A DNA stretch of 36,474 nucleotides, from NCBI RefSeq assembly GCF_003665155.1, contig NZ_RCFQ01000029.1, forward strand, positions 1-36,474. Reading direction: 5' to 3'. How positions within the stretch are numbered: the first letter of the stretch is position 1; every line of letters begins with the position of its first letter. Origin of the DNA: Mariprofundus sp. EBB-1 (GTDB taxonomy: Bacteria; Pseudomonadota; Zetaproteobacteria; Mariprofundales; Mariprofundaceae). Shown here one piece after another: positions 24,349-32,186 of the stretch. Position numbers and translations under genes: made by a program. The notes under the pieces were generated by a model, which was not told the origin of the DNA, did no database searches, and worked only from the letters and a program-made list of their open reading frames with translations.

Positions 24349-25866
24349 ATGAGAAAATCAATGAGTGTGCTCGGATTGCTGTTGTTACTACTGCCCACAA
24401 CACTGGCTTTTGCGCAGCCGGATAGCTCTCCGGGTATTGATGCATTTTTTGGCGTGATGAATAATTATTTAGCCACCGTAATCTTTTTTGATGTGATGCC
24501 CGGTGAGGGTAATATGCCGTTTATTGTGGCCTGGTTGATCGTTGGCGCGGTCTATCTGACCTGCCGTTTTGGTTTTATTAATGTGCGTATGATGGGCCAT
24601 GCGTTTCAGGTGATTCGTGGCAAATATCATTCGTCTGAAGATAAGGGTGAAGTAACACCTTTTCAGGCTTTAACCACGGCCTTATCCGCGACCGTAGGTT
24701 TAGGAAATATTGCTGGTGTGGCGATTGCAATAAGTGTCGGTGGCCCTGGCGCTACCTTCTGGATGATTGTGGCAGGCTTTTTTAGCATGACAGCCAAATT
24801 CACCGAAGTCACATTGGCTCAAATGTATCGTGAGTTCAGGCCTGATGGCCGGGTCATGGGTGGCGCGATGCAATATCTGTCTCGTGGCTTTGCTGAAAAA
24901 GGCATGGCCGGTACGGGTAAGTCGCTGGCAATATTATTTGCAATCTTGTGTGTGGGTGCTTCTTTTGGTGGTGGTAATGCATTTCAGGTGTCACAAGCCC
25001 TGGGCGCTGTTCAGAATGAGTTGAGCTTCTTCCATGACTTTCCCTGGGTCTTTGGTGTGTTGATGGCTGGAGCAGTGGGGCTGGTGATCATCGGAGGCAT
25101 TAAGCGTATAGCACATGCCGCAGAAGCAATTGTACCTACTATGGTATTTATTTATCTAACGGCTTGTTTGTGGATTATTTTTTCACATGCATCAGATATA
25201 CCCGATGCATTATCCCTGATCGTGACGGAAGCATTTGCTCCAACTGCAGTGGCTGGTGGATTGATCGGTGTGTTGGTGCAGGGCTTTAAGCGGGCAGCCT
25301 TCTCCAGTGAAGCAGGTATTGGTTCAGCTGCTATTGCTCATTCCGCTGCAGCAGTAAAATACCCTGTACGGCAGGGTTTTGTTGCCCTGTATGAACCGTT
25401 TATTGATACGGTCATTATCTGCACCATGACAGCTTTGGTGATTATTTTAACAGGGGTCTATAATGCGCCGGAACACCATGCACTGGTTGAAGCAAGTAAA
25501 GGTGCTGCGTTAACGGCAGTGGCTTTTGGATCAGTGATCTCCTGGTTCCCAATTATTCTTTCTATATCAGTGGTATTGTTCGCTTACAGTACGATGATTT
25601 CATGGTCCTATTATGGAGAACGATGCTGGACGTATGTATTCGGTGAAAAGTTCTCGATGCTGTATCGTATTATGTTTCTAATGTTCATTGTGCTGGCATC
25701 GTTAGTCAGTGCAAACAATATTCTGGATTTTTCTGATCTGTTACTGTTGTCGATGGCATTTCCTAACTTCCTGGCTCTGTATCTATTGCAAGATAAAGTG
25801 GCTGACGCCCTTAAAGCCTATATGACGAAATTACGCAGTGGTGAAATGGATAGAGAGATGCACTAA
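24349..25866 (+). CDS. Sodium:alanine symporter family (AGCS) transporter
   Basis: This 505-aa inner-membrane symporter imports alanine or glycine with sodium. A hydrophobic N-terminal segment ends like a cleavable signal (TTLAFAQP). About ten transmembrane helices follow, with the family motifs TALSATVGLGNIAGVAIAIS, GGPGATFWM and QGFKRAAFSSEAGIGSA. The length is normal. GGAGGG lies five bases before the ATG. It stands alone on the plus strand, with a structured leader upstream, and converges with tadA after 172 bp. No terminator with a T-run is evident. Confidence 0.94.
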   Translation: MRKSMSVLGLLLLLLPTTLAFAQPDSSPGIDAFFGVMNNYLATVIFFDVMPGEGNMPFIVAWLIVGAVYLTCRFGFINVRMMGHAFQVIRGKYHSSEDKGEVTPFQALTTALSATVGLGNIAGVAIAISVGGPGATFWMIVAGFFSMTAKFTEVTLAQMYREFRPDGRVMGGAMQYLSRGFAEKGMAGTGKSLAILFAILCVGASFGGGNAFQVSQALGAVQNELSFFHDFPWVFGVLMAGAVGLVIIGGIKRIAHAAEAIVPTMVFIYLTACLWIIFSHASDIPDALSLIVTEAFAPTAVAGGLIGVLVQGFKRAAFSSEAGIGSAAIAHSAAAVKYPVRQGFVALYEPFIDTVIICTMTALVIILTGVYNAPEHHALVEASKGAALTAVAFGSVISWFPIILSISVVLFAYSTMISWSYYGERCWTYVFGEKFSMLYRIMFLMFIVLASLVSANNILDFSDLLLLSMAFPNFLALYLLQDKVADALKAYMTKLRSGEMDREMH

Positions 25867-25995
25867 TGCAGGTTCACCGCAGCCGTGTCCGGGAGGAGTA
25901 CAGACATTCGTGTAAATTCGTGGTTAAAAGTTAATGGGGTTTTGATTAAAGGGTTATTGAGGAGATTAGCCACCAATTCCTCGCAATAAAAAGCC

Positions 25996-26026
25996 TATTG
26001 AATGGTGTGGCAGTGTTATTGAATGG
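25996..26026. repeat. Two direct repeats of TATTGAATGG in the convergent spacer
   Basis: TATTGAATGG occurs at 25996-26005 and 26017-26026, 21 bp apart, in the non-coding gap between the symporter and tadA genes. The spacing equals two helical turns, but nothing else supports a function. Confidence 0.3.
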
Positions 26027-26038
26027 AGGTGGAGTCGC

Positions 26039-26515
26039 TTACAACCTACTTTGCTGTTTACTGGCTTTGCGTCTGGCTCTGAAAAACTGTTTTAGCAGGG
26101 CGGCAGACTCCTCAGCCATGATACCACTACTGATTTCGGGTTGATGATTTAAGCGCGGATCTGACAGCAGTTGATAAAGAGATTCAACCGCTCCTGTTTT
26201 AGCGTCGGTAGCAGCATATACAACACGGGCAATGCGCGCGTGAATGATCGCACCGGCACACATGCTGCATGGCTCCAGCGTGACATACAGCGTGCTGCCA
26301 GCTAGCCGATAGTTTTGTAAAGCTTTACAGGCGCTGCGGATCACACGCATTTCAGCATGTGCAGATGTGTCATGTGTGGAGATGGGGGCATTGTGTTCGA
26401 TAAACTCAGAACCATCGGGAAATAGCAGTAGTGCACCAACAGGTACTTCACCAATTGCAGCTGCTTTTTCGGCCGCTTGCATGGCTTTATTCATATAATA
26501 TGAATCTAATGCCAT
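26039..26515 (-). CDS. tadA: tRNA-specific adenosine deaminase
   Basis: TadA deaminates A34 of tRNA-Arg(ACG) to inosine and is usually essential. The 158-aa product has the zinc-binding HAE (53-55, with catalytic Glu55) and PCSMC (82-86), with C83 and C86 as ligands. Length and motif spacing are normal. The start codon overlaps the stop of the permease gene upstream by one base, so it is translated from the transporter permease transcript. Confidence 0.96.
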   Translation of the reverse strand: MALDSYYMNKAMQAAEKAAAIGEVPVGALLLFPDGSEFIEHNAPISTHDTSAHAEMRVIRSACKALQNYRLAGSTLYVTLEPCSMCAGAIIHARIARVVYAATDAKTGAVESLYQLLSDPRLNHQPEISSGIMAEESAALLKQFFRARRKASKQQSRL

Positions 26516-27336
26516 TACTGGTTTAGCTTTGGATCGAAGTAGTCCCGCAGACCTTCTCCAAGCAGATTATAACCAAGAACGGTGATCAGAATTGCCATAC
26601 CCGGAAAGGCGGATAACCACCAGGCAATTTGAATATTATCTTTTCCTTCGGTTAAAATATTGCCCCAAGATGCATCAGGTGGTTGCACACCCAGGCCCAG
26701 GAATGATAAGCCTGATTCCAGTAGAACCGCACCTGCAATGCCGAGAATTGCCGACACAAGCACTGGCCCCATGGCATTGGGCAAGAGATAGCGCCACATC
26801 AATCGAATAGGTGAGACCCCAAGACTTTGCGCTGAGAGCACAAACTCACGCTGCGCAAGACTTAAGAACTCAGCTCTGACCAATCGTGCAATGCCCATCC
26901 AGGAGGTTAAACCAATGACAATCATGATATTCCAGATTGATGGGTCGAGAAAGGCAATCACCGCTAGAATAATAAAGAATGTAGGGAAACAGAGCACCAT
27001 ATCGGTCATACGCATCAACATAGCATCGATACGTCCACCGAAAAAACCAGCCACAGCACCCAATATAAGCCCTAGAATAAGTGAAATACCAACGGCAACA
27101 AAACCCACAGCCAGCGAAACTCTGGCTCCATAAAGCATGCGGGAAAAAATATCCCGGCCTAAAGTGTCTGTGCCACACCAGTGCTGCCATGATGGTGGCA
27201 TCAAAATTACGCTGACATCAATATTATTAGGGTCATAGGGTGCAATCCATGGCGCGAGTATTGCCAATAAAGCAATGCCGATGACTACAGAGCCTCCAAT
27301 AATCATGAGAGGAAATCGATGCATAAAAGCAGACAT
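26515..27336 (-). CDS. Peptide/nickel ABC transporter permease (OppC/DppC type)
   Basis: This 273-aa inner-membrane permease has about six transmembrane helices. The N-terminal HWCGTDTLGRDIFSRMLYGARVSL block is characteristic of DppC-type subunits, and it carries an EAA-like loop region (LVRAEFLSLAQREFVLSAQSLG). With the DppB-type permease upstream it should form the membrane channel of an importer whose ATPases are probably those at 20387-22337. It overlaps its permease partner by one base and tadA by one base, so the three genes are translationally coupled. Confidence 0.94.
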   Translation of the reverse strand: MSAFMHRFPLMIIGGSVVIGIALLAILAPWIAPYDPNNIDVSVILMPPSWQHWCGTDTLGRDIFSRMLYGARVSLAVGFVAVGISLILGLILGAVAGFFGGRIDAMLMRMTDMVLCFPTFFIILAVIAFLDPSIWNIMIVIGLTSWMGIARLVRAEFLSLAQREFVLSAQSLGVSPIRLMWRYLLPNAMGPVLVSAILGIAGAVLLESGLSFLGLGVQPPDASWGNILTEGKDNIQIAWWLSAFPGMAILITVLGYNLLGEGLRDYFDPKLNQ

Positions 27337-28322
27337 TATTTACCCCTGTTACGCATGCGAGGGTCAACCCATGCATAGGATAAATCAGCGATAAGATTGC
27401 CAAATAGTGTCAATACAGCGCCAATCACCGTGATCCCCATGACTAGCGGATAGTCCCTTGATAGCACAGATTCAAAGAATAACAGACCCATGCCGGGCAG
27501 AGAGAATAACTGCTCAACGATTACGGAGCCGCCAATAAGCCCGGGAATGGAGAGGCCGAGTAGGGTAATGATTGGCAATACAGCATTTTTAAGAGCCAAT
27601 TGATAACGTATTTTTGATTCAGGTACCCCCATGGCACGGGCTGTTGTGATATAATCAGAGCGGATCACATCCAGCATGCCGGTACGCATAAAGCGACTCA
27701 TGCCGGCAAGCCCTCCAATGGCTGATACAAATACGGGAAGAATCAAATGTTTGAGCATATCCATTTGTTGCTGCCAGAAGCCCATTTGTTGCCAGCTATA
27801 GTCATGCAAACCAGAAATGGGTAACCAGTTTAGATTCACTCCCAGACCAATCATAAGTAACAGACCAAGCCAGAAGGAGGGTATTGCAAACCCGATAAAA
27901 ACAAAAATGGTCATACCTTTATCAAACCATGAATCGCGTTTTACAGCACTGGCGACACCAATAGGTATGGCTATGATGATGATAATCAACATGGCCAACA
28001 CATTAATCCATAAAGTGACAGGCAATCTTTCTGTGATTTTATCTATAACTGCACGACCGTCCGCTGAAAACGATTGCCCAAAATCCAACACCGCCAGTCG
28101 CCCTAACCAGTTCCAGTACTGTTCATATAGTGGTTTATCCAGGCCGTAATAGGAGCGCAATCGCTCAATATCCTGTGAAGACACTTTGGGGTTAAATTCC
28201 TGTCCCACAACACTCGGTTCACCAGGAGCTAAGTGCATCATGCCAAAAGATATGATGGTAATACCGAATAACAGTGGGATCATGCCAGCAAGGCGCTTGA
28301 GAAGGTAAGAAGTCACACGCAA
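27336..28322 (-). CDS. Peptide/nickel ABC transporter permease (OppB/DppB type)
   Basis: This 328-aa permease has six transmembrane helices. The family-typical N-terminus is YLLKRLAGMIPLLFGITIISF, with DKPLYEQYWNWLGRL in the first periplasmic loop and the EAA-like loop DYITTARAMGVPESKIRY about two thirds along. It is the first gene of the minus-strand permease-permease-tadA unit. A periplasmic binding protein gene would be expected beside it but is not present; the upstream neighbours are two unrelated exported proteins on the other strand. Confidence 0.94.
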   Translation of the reverse strand: MRVTSYLLKRLAGMIPLLFGITIISFGMMHLAPGEPSVVGQEFNPKVSSQDIERLRSYYGLDKPLYEQYWNWLGRLAVLDFGQSFSADGRAVIDKITERLPVTLWINVLAMLIIIIIAIPIGVASAVKRDSWFDKGMTIFVFIGFAIPSFWLGLLLMIGLGVNLNWLPISGLHDYSWQQMGFWQQQMDMLKHLILPVFVSAIGGLAGMSRFMRTGMLDVIRSDYITTARAMGVPESKIRYQLALKNAVLPIITLLGLSIPGLIGGSVIVEQLFSLPGMGLLFFESVLSRDYPLVMGITVIGAVLTLFGNLIADLSYAWVDPRMRNRGK

Positions 28323-28347
28323 ACCCTAACCTGAGTGATATCTAAAG

Positions 28348-28363
28348 GCATTATATATAATGC
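28348..28363. promoter_or_regulatory. 16-bp AT-rich palindrome in a divergent promoter region
   Basis: GCATTATATATAATGC is a perfect palindrome 26 bp from the OppB-type start codon on the minus strand, in the 179-bp divergent spacer. A partial match (AATGCCTTATATAA) recurs about 45 bp further on. It could be an operator or part of overlapping promoters. Confidence 0.4.
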
Positions 28364-28440
28364 TCATGTATATATCTAAACTAGTCTTCTAAATGCCTTA
28401 TATAACTGTTAAAATTGTTTTTCAATATTCAATCTTCATC

Positions 28441-28470
28441 TTGACATGAGTTGGCTTTATTGTTCATATA
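28441..28470 (+). promoter_or_regulatory. Candidate promoter for the small exported-protein pair
   Basis: A perfect -35 hexamer TTGACA (28441-28446) is followed after 17-18 bp by TCATAT/CATATA, a weak -10. It is about 30 bp upstream of the start codon at 28502. Only the -35 box is a good match. Confidence 0.35.
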
Positions 28471-28501
28471 GCCCGATATAAGTTGGTCGGGGGAACGAAC
28501 C

Positions 28502-28810
28502 ATGAAAAAATATATGTTGGCATGTACACTTGCTATGGCCTTTGCGTTTTATGCACCACTGTCAATTTCTACGACTTCATTTGGCTATCAACAGGCTCAA
28601 GCTGCTGGTGCAGCTGATGCCGATACTGGTATGAAACGTGTGACACTTATCATCAAAAAATTGCGTGATGCAATGGGAAGTATGAAAGATTTTGATGAGC
28701 TTGAGAAAGCAGGCTTACAAAAAAAGGACGTTGATCGCATGCGTCGAGCAATGGATAGTAAAATTCAGCAGATGATGGAGGATGCTATCTATGCGATTCG
28801 CTCGATTTAA
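28502..28810 (+). CDS. Small exported protein, unknown function
   Basis: This 102-aa protein has a Sec-type signal peptide of about 36 residues ending QAQA before AGAAD. The mature part of about 65 residues is highly charged and mostly helical (MKRVTLIIKKLRDAMGSMKDFDELEKAG, then RMRRAMDSKIQQMMEDAIYAIRSI), probably an amphipathic helical hairpin. The ribosome-binding site is GGGGGAA. No family is recognised. Its end overlaps the next gene by 20 bp, in another frame, so the two products are likely made together in the periplasm. Confidence 0.78.
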   Translation: MKKYMLACTLAMAFAFYAPLSISTTSFGYQQAQAAGAADADTGMKRVTLIIKKLRDAMGSMKDFDELEKAGLQKKDVDRMRRAMDSKIQQMMEDAIYAIRSI

Positions 28811-29312
28811 AATAAGGGCGATTATATTACTTTCTCTGATGATTGCCTCGCCATTGATGTCAATGGCTGGTGAAATTAGAAATATTAATTTCGCAGTATT
28901 TCAGAAAGTAGATGATGATTTTGAATTTGATCCCATTGTGATGGGAAAATTTAGTGATTTTATTGCTGTGATGGATGGTGCTCAGGTGTTGCTACTTTCT
29001 CATACCAAGGATTCCGTTCATGGGGACGTGATCAGTCTACAGCAGGATGTATTACGTGAGTCTTCGGAAGGTCTGAATGATATTGGTATATCTTGTAGCC
29101 TATCCTTTTTAGAAAACAGTGAACCAGATAATTTGTCATTTGAACTCGGAGGCTTGTGTAAAATCCTTGATTCTCTGAATGAAAATATTACGGCTATTAT
29201 TCCTATGGCCGGCCTACCAGATACCGACCAGGGTGTTGAAGCCTGGGTTGAACTGCATGAAGATGAAGCTAGTGGCACAGCATTTTATGCCAATGTAAGT
29301 ACTGGCGATTAA
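28791..29312 (+). CDS. Exported acidic protein, unknown function
   Basis: This 173-aa protein has a basic N-terminus and hydrophobic signal (RFKIRAIILLSLMIASPLMSMAG), with probable cleavage before EIRNI. The mature part is acidic, with many Asp/Glu, two cysteines (ISCSLSF and GGLCKIL) that could form a disulfide, and mixed alpha/beta character. I chose the ATG at 28791 because GGAGG ends nine bases upstream; an ATG at 28782 directly touches the Shine-Dalgarno sequence. It overlaps the preceding gene by 20 bp. A strong terminator follows 25 bp after the stop, so the pair is separate from the chemosensory operon. Confidence 0.78.
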   Translation: MRFARFKIRAIILLSLMIASPLMSMAGEIRNINFAVFQKVDDDFEFDPIVMGKFSDFIAVMDGAQVLLLSHTKDSVHGDVISLQQDVLRESSEGLNDIGISCSLSFLENSEPDNLSFELGGLCKILDSLNENITAIIPMAGLPDTDQGVEAWVELHEDEASGTAFYANVSTGD

Positions 29313-29337
29313 CTCCTGCATCACCGTATCACTTTCT

Positions 29338-29359
29338 CGTTGCTAGCAACGGTTTTTTT
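29338..29359 (+). terminator. Rho-independent terminator
   Basis: CGTTGC (29338-29343) and GCAACG (29346-29351) form a perfect 6-bp stem with TA at the tip, followed by seven T residues (29353-29359). It ends the two-gene exported-protein unit, separating it from the chemosensory operon. Confidence 0.85.
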
Positions 29360-29478
29360 GTTGTAACGCATTCCTCTAAAAGACAGTATAGTTTCAGCAT
29401 GGTATCACAAACCATTTCATGTTCTGTTTGAATGAACATAAGGCGGCTTGTGAAATAAATAAACGAGTATGAGGCGAT

Positions 29479-31680
29479 ATGCACTTAAAGCATCAATTGC
29501 AGTTGATCCAATCAGGTGTGGTGACTGAGGCTCAGTTGAGCAAGGCTGAAGATCTGGCCAAAAGTGAGAAGAGAAGAATTCTTGGCGTATTGCTTGAAAT
29601 GAATGATGTGGATGCTGATGTTCTGTTGAGCACATTGTCAAAAATATACAAAACGCCATATGTCGAACTGCGCAACTGTAATGTTGATCAAGCATTGTTG
29701 GATATGTGTTCAGATAAGCTATGTCGGGATTATGAATTTGTTCCGCTAAAGCAAAATGATACTGATGTTGTAATCGCAACTGCCGATCCGCTTGATATTA
29801 ATATGCTTGATGCGCTGGGCTTTAAATTGGGCAAGCGTATCGTAACTAGGTTTACTCGTCCTGATTTGATCCATAGTAAAATTCGAGAACTTTATCAGGA
29901 TTCCGATGCTGCATTTGATTCGGTGGTAGATGATTTCGAAGATGAACATGCTTTAACACAAGAGATGTCCACCATTCAGGAAACGTCGAGTCTGGATGAA
30001 CTCAAGCGTGGGGCAGAGGATTCACCGATCATTAAATTGGTGAATGGCGTTATCATCCAAGCCATGAAAATTGGTTCATCTGATATCCATATTGAACCGG
30101 GTGAAAAGCAAAGTGTTGTACGTTTGCGCGTAGATGGACGATTAAGACCGATGATTCGTTTCCCTTCTAAAGTGCATCCTCTGGTGACTTCCAGAATCAA
30201 AATCATGTCCAAAATGGATATCTCCAATTCACGAACGCCTCAAGATGGCCGGGCACGTGTGAAATTATGGGGCAAGAGCTATGACATGCGTATTTCTACA
30301 TTGCCAGCATTGCATGGAGAAAAAGTTGTTATACGTATTCTGGATAAGGGTGGCCTGGCACTTGATCTGGATGTGTTGTGCTTTGAAGAAGTTGCTTACA
30401 AACGTATTCGTGAATGTATCAATCAGTCAACGGGTGCCGTCTTGGTTACTGGCCCTACCGGTAGTGGTAAAACAACGACCTTATATTCCTTTCTCCATCA
30501 CATTAAAAATGAGGAGATGAATCTAATCACCATTGAAGATCCTGTAGAGTTTCAGATTGATGGCATTAATCAGGTATTGGTAAACCCGAAAACCGGGATG
30601 ACCTTTGCTACCGCACTACGTTCTATTTTGCGTCAGGATCCGGATGTCGTGATGGTTGGTGAAATTCGAGATGAAGAAACAGCAGAAATTGCGCTACACG
30701 CTGCTCAAACAGGGCATTTGGTGCTTTCTACCCTGCATACCAATGATGCACCTTCGACCATTACAAGGTTACTGGATATGGGGATAGAACCAACCATGTT
30801 GGCATCATCGCTGAATCTCGTGGTTGCACAGCGTTTGGTGCGTCGATTATGCCCGAAATGCCGCAAGGAAGTTACGCCTGACCCCGATTTTATTGCGCGA
30901 CTGGATATTCCAAAAGATGTTGTTTTTTATGATAAAATTGGCTGCAAACACTGTATGAATGTTGGCTATAAGGGACGCCTGGGTATTCATGAGGTTTTGT
31001 ATGTGAATGATCAGATGCGCACACTTATTTCACGTGGTGCTACAGATCGTGAACTGATGCAGGCTGCTCGTGAAGATCATATGCTCACCTTATTTGAAGA
31101 TGGTTTATCCAAGGCCCTGGCTGGCCAGACCAGTTTGCAGGAGGTGATTCGTGCCTCAAATGTGCCAGAGGGGTATAAACTTAGTGAGCACCTGAATGCT
31201 GATCAGCAGTTAATGAGTTATGGTGAAGTTCAACGTCTTCGTGATGAAGTCAATGCTCGTGATACCGTTACAACGGAACAGAAAACAATTCTTGTTGTAG
31301 ATGATTCCAGCAGCGTTCGTAATCTGGTTGAGTTTGTACTGGATGCTGATGGTTATAAGATTTTACAAGCCGAAGACGGTCAGCAGGCTTGGGATATACT
31401 CCAGCGTATGAAACCCAATCTGGTGTTGACTGATTTTGAAATGCCGAACATGACTGGTATTGAACTACTAAGACGTATGCGTGAGCAGGCGCGTTTCAAT
31501 GATGTTCCAATTATTATGTTAACAGCGCGTAAGGATGAAGATGATGAGGTCAAAGGCTTTACTGCCGGTGCCGATGACTATATCGGCAAGCCGGTTGAGC
31601 CCTTAAAACTGCAAGCGCGGGTGAAAAAGACACTGAATCTATATGAACATATCATTGCCAGAAGTAGAGGTCCGCAGTAA
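29479..31680 (+). CDS. PilB/GspE-like ATPase fused to a response-regulator receiver domain
   Basis: This 733-aa protein combines a type II secretion / type IV pilus assembly ATPase with a C-terminal receiver domain. Residues 1-140 resemble the MshE/T2SSE N-terminal domain, which in relatives binds cyclic-di-GMP. The motor core has Walker A GPTGSGKTT (325-333), IEDPVEF (352-358), Walker B GEIRDEE (394-400), a His box LSTLHTND (416-423) and zinc ligands C458/C461 and C489/C492. The receiver domain (about 603-722) has the acidic pair D608/D609, phospho-acceptor D652, T682 and K704, so it should be phosphorylatable. GAGG lies just before the ATG. The cheW start overlaps its stop (TAATG). Confidence 0.94.
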   Translation: MHLKHQLQLIQSGVVTEAQLSKAEDLAKSEKRRILGVLLEMNDVDADVLLSTLSKIYKTPYVELRNCNVDQALLDMCSDKLCRDYEFVPLKQNDTDVVIATADPLDINMLDALGFKLGKRIVTRFTRPDLIHSKIRELYQDSDAAFDSVVDDFEDEHALTQEMSTIQETSSLDELKRGAEDSPIIKLVNGVIIQAMKIGSSDIHIEPGEKQSVVRLRVDGRLRPMIRFPSKVHPLVTSRIKIMSKMDISNSRTPQDGRARVKLWGKSYDMRISTLPALHGEKVVIRILDKGGLALDLDVLCFEEVAYKRIRECINQSTGAVLVTGPTGSGKTTTLYSFLHHIKNEEMNLITIEDPVEFQIDGINQVLVNPKTGMTFATALRSILRQDPDVVMVGEIRDEETAEIALHAAQTGHLVLSTLHTNDAPSTITRLLDMGIEPTMLASSLNLVVAQRLVRRLCPKCRKEVTPDPDFIARLDIPKDVVFYDKIGCKHCMNVGYKGRLGIHEVLYVNDQMRTLISRGATDRELMQAAREDHMLTLFEDGLSKALAGQTSLQEVIRASNVPEGYKLSEHLNADQQLMSYGEVQRLRDEVNARDTVTTEQKTILVVDDSSSVRNLVEFVLDADGYKILQAEDGQQAWDILQRMKPNLVLTDFEMPNMTGIELLRRMREQARFNDVPIIMLTARKDEDDEVKGFTAGADDYIGKPVEPLKLQARVKKTLNLYEHIIARSRGPQ

Positions 31681-32141
31681 TGCCGAATGCAAAACGCACT
31701 GTTTTGACTGGTGCTGAAAAACAACAACATCAAGGCATTGACTTGCTACTTGTCGGTATAGGCGGGAAGCAAGTGTTTGTTCGTTCATCTGAAATAAAAG
31801 AGATCTTGCGTCCAAAACCATTAACACCCGTGCCAATGGGGCCGGATCACATGATAGGTTTGGCCAATATTCATGGTCAGATTGTCTGTGTGATTGATGC
31901 AGGTAGCGTCACTTCACTGCCTCCTTGCCACAAAAAGGTTACACCACATACACGCTTTCTACTTTTGCGGCATGCCGTGATGCATGTCGGTATATGGGTA
32001 GATGAGGTATCGAAAATTCAACAAGTGGATCATAGCTTGCTTGCCATCGCAGATAATAATGGCGAAAGTATCAGTCACATCGAGGTTGAGGGAGTTAGAA
32101 GTGAATTGCTGCACTGTAACGCGTTATTGCATGAAGTTTAA
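31680..32141 (+). CDS. cheW: CheW-like adaptor
   Basis: This 153-aa scaffold would couple a transducer to CheA. The CheW core includes LLLVGIGGKQVFVRSSEIKEIL, then a PVPMGPDHMIGLANIHGQIVCVIDAG stretch that is the usual CheW surface block, and VGIWVDEVSKIQQV. The N-terminal 20 residues are extra. It begins one base inside the ATPase stop codon, so it is translationally coupled to it. It probably serves the transducer and the CheA encoded downstream. Confidence 0.92.
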   Translation: MPNAKRTVLTGAEKQQHQGIDLLLVGIGGKQVFVRSSEIKEILRPKPLTPVPMGPDHMIGLANIHGQIVCVIDAGSVTSLPPCHKKVTPHTRFLLLRHAVMHVGIWVDEVSKIQQVDHSLLAIADNNGESISHIEVEGVRSELLHCNALLHEV

Positions 32142-32186
32142 TCTGTACAAGTTTGACACTTCGATATTTAAATATTGGGGGGAGGA

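Noticed and set aside
25905-25940. Possible dispersed repeat (TTCGTGTAAATTCGTGG)
   Set aside because: Only one copy occurs in the window, so repetition cannot be shown.
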